Assembly (NCBI RefSeq): GCF_002210165.1
Contig: NZ_AQQP01000004.1
Location: forward strand, 362,015-426,014
From: Phaeobacter sp. 22II1-1F12B
GTDB taxonomy: Bacteria; Pseudomonadota; Alphaproteobacteria; Rhodobacterales; Rhodobacteraceae
DNA length: 64,000 bases
Direction: 5' to 3'
Each line of letters starts with the position of its first letter. Positions within the stretch are counted from its first letter, which is position 1. Shown here piece by piece: positions 63,114 to 64,000 of this stretch. Made by a program: the position numbers and the translations under genes. The notes under the pieces were generated by a model. That model was not told the origin of the DNA. It searched no databases and saw only the letters and a program-made list of their open reading frames with translations.

Positions 63114-63755
63114 ATGCTTCGACTGATGACCCTGCTCTGCGCCCTGACGATGATCTCGGCCTGTGCAACAACGACTCCGCTGGCCAATGAACCGCTTGCC
63201 GATCTGGGCGCCTTTAGGCTGGGCCATAACGTTGTCATCGCCGACAAGGCGCGGACCGGCCCGGTATCGCGTGCCGCAACCGGCGACGAATGGGTCGATG
63301 TGCTGAGGCCGGCGGTTGCCCGTCGCTTTGGCCGTTACGAGGGCAACCAGCTCTATCACTTCGGCATCAGCGTCGAGGGCTTCATGCTCGCACCGCCCGG
63401 CGTGCCGCTGATCTATTCGCCGAAATCGGCGCTGATCATCAATGTCACTGTCTGGGACGATGCGGCGAATGCCAAGCTGAACCCCGAGGTCAAGCAGTTC
63501 ACCATTCTGGAGAGCACGACCGGGGGATCCTTCCTTGTCGGATCGGGCCATCAGCGCAGCAAGGAAGAGCAGATGCAGGGCCTTGCCGAGAACGCGGTGC
63601 GCGAGATCGAAGAGTGGATGGTAGAGATGAAAGCCGAACAGGGATGGTTCGAACCGCGCGCCGGCGCGGCCACCTCGGCCACCGTTCCACGCGACGAACT
63701 TGTCCCCCAAAGCGAGGGTGTCGTTCCGCCGACGGTACCGGCGGTTCAGGGCTGA
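63114..63755 (+). CDS. hypothetical lipoprotein
   Basis: The 213-residue protein has a short signal ending in the lipobox ISAC (Cys17), then a beta-rich domain with FGISVEGFMLAPPGVPLIYSPKSALIINVTVWDDAANAKLN, and a Gly/Ser/Pro-rich tail. I recognise no family. It lies 131 bases after parC and 125 before tuf. A GTAC-type repeat element lies in its upstream region and may affect its transcription. Confidence 0.75.
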   Translation: MLRLMTLLCALTMISACATTTPLANEPLADLGAFRLGHNVVIADKARTGPVSRAATGDEWVDVLRPAVARRFGRYEGNQLYHFGISVEGFMLAPPGVPLIYSPKSALIINVTVWDDAANAKLNPEVKQFTILESTTGGSFLVGSGHQRSKEEQMQGLAENAVREIEEWMVEMKAEQGWFEPRAGAATSATVPRDELVPQSEGVVPPTVPAVQG

Positions 63756-63880
63756 ACCGGGCCCGTCGTGGCCAGAGGCAACGACGCGCTTGATTTTCCT
63801 CTTTGAAGCGCATATTTGCCGCCCGCAGATAGGAAACCGTGGGTCGGCAGACCCCAGAACACAAAAGGGCGCCAAGCGAT

Positions 63881-64000
63881 ATGGGTAAGGCAAAGTTTGA
63901 ACGCAACAAACCGCACGTAAACATCGGCACGATCGGTCACGTTGACCACGGCAAGACGACGCTGACGGCGGCGATCACCAAGTATTTCGGCGACTTCCGT
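63881..64000 (+). CDS. tuf: elongation factor Tu (5' end only)
   Basis: The first 40 residues read [32 protein letters not shown], including the G1 loop GHVDHGKT (residues 19-26). The rest is beyond the window. The second residue is Gly where Ala is more common. The ribosome binding site is weak (AAGCGAT), surprising for a highly expressed gene; strength must come from the promoter. Confidence 0.97.
   Translation, partial: MGKAKFERNKPHVNIGTIGHVDHGKTTLTAAITKYFGDFR

Overview
The window is a 64 kb, high-GC stretch of ordinary chromosome from an alphaproteobacterium, most likely a marine Rhodobacterales (Roseobacter-type) species. Indicators are the ChvI-ChvG-HprK-RapZ-EIIA-HPr cluster beside pckA, a methylsuccinyl-CoA dehydrogenase of the ethylmalonyl-CoA pathway, F0 ATP synthase genes (atpI-B-E-F'-F) with no F1 genes beside them, a CtrA-type TTAA-N7-TTAA site, a Zur-type palindrome, and many families typical of this order (DUF1491, DUF2062, DUF3429, DUF3859, DUF6473). 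I saw no insertion sequence, prophage, CRISPR array, rRNA or tRNA.

Layout. 1-6.0 kb, minus strand: translation and SRP genes in the order ffh, three tandem GNAT acetyltransferases, chorismate mutase, rpsP, rimM, a sulfotransferase-like gene wedged between rimM and trmD, then trmD (cut by the window edge). 6.2-9.4 kb: azoreductase with a divergent LysR regulator, an EamA permease, an unannotated-size 25-residue membrane peptide and an ArsR repressor with a clear operator. 9.5-12.3 kb: F0 ATP synthase operon with promoter and terminator. 12.3-21 kb: FCD regulator, a lipoprotein carrying two AT-rich hairpins, smc, a VOC protein, a lytic transglycosylase and cobalamin genes cbiB/cobC. 21-27 kb: a degenerate receiver protein behind a CtrA site, a Xi-class glutathione transferase, a PatB-type C-S lyase, three overlapping peptide deformylase genes (the last lacks catalytic residues) and fmt. 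27-33 kb: caspase-like protease, rnhA, a methyltransferase, DUF3429, ispH with a structured leader, a NYN nuclease-fold protein, folK. 33-43 kb: rpoZ-rsh-DUF2062-pdxJ-lysE-acpS-lepB-rnc-ECH-era-DUF1491-recO, largely one co-directional run. 43-48 kb: zinT with its Zur box, mcd, a TauE permease, DUF3859, pckA. 48.6-54 kb: the ChvIG/PTS regulatory cluster and a PlsC-type acyltransferase. 54-60 kb: hydroxyacyl-CoA dehydrogenase, DUF6473, etfBA, a PduO adenosyltransferase, a HIG1-like protein, an SDR and an SH3 protein. 60.5-64 kb: parC, a lipoprotein and the start of tuf.

How the genes work together. Most genes are housekeeping: N-formylmethionine handling (fmt, def), stringent response (rsh, rpoZ), ribosome maturation (rimM, era, rnc), protein export (ffh, lepB), chromosome structure (smc, parC), acyl-CoA and C2 metabolism (mcd, hbd, etfAB, pckA) and a permease-less regulatory PTS next to ChvIG.

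The least expected signals are non-coding. One element, present at 2655-2696 and 62974-63026, has six Gs, TGACA and then three or four GTRCA units at exact 11-bp spacing. A second, dispersed element follows the stop codons of ffh, the third def gene and era. There are also two mutually exclusive hairpins in the ispH leader and two adjacent AT-rich perfect hairpins inside a lipoprotein gene. The catalytically impaired third deformylase is the most interesting protein.
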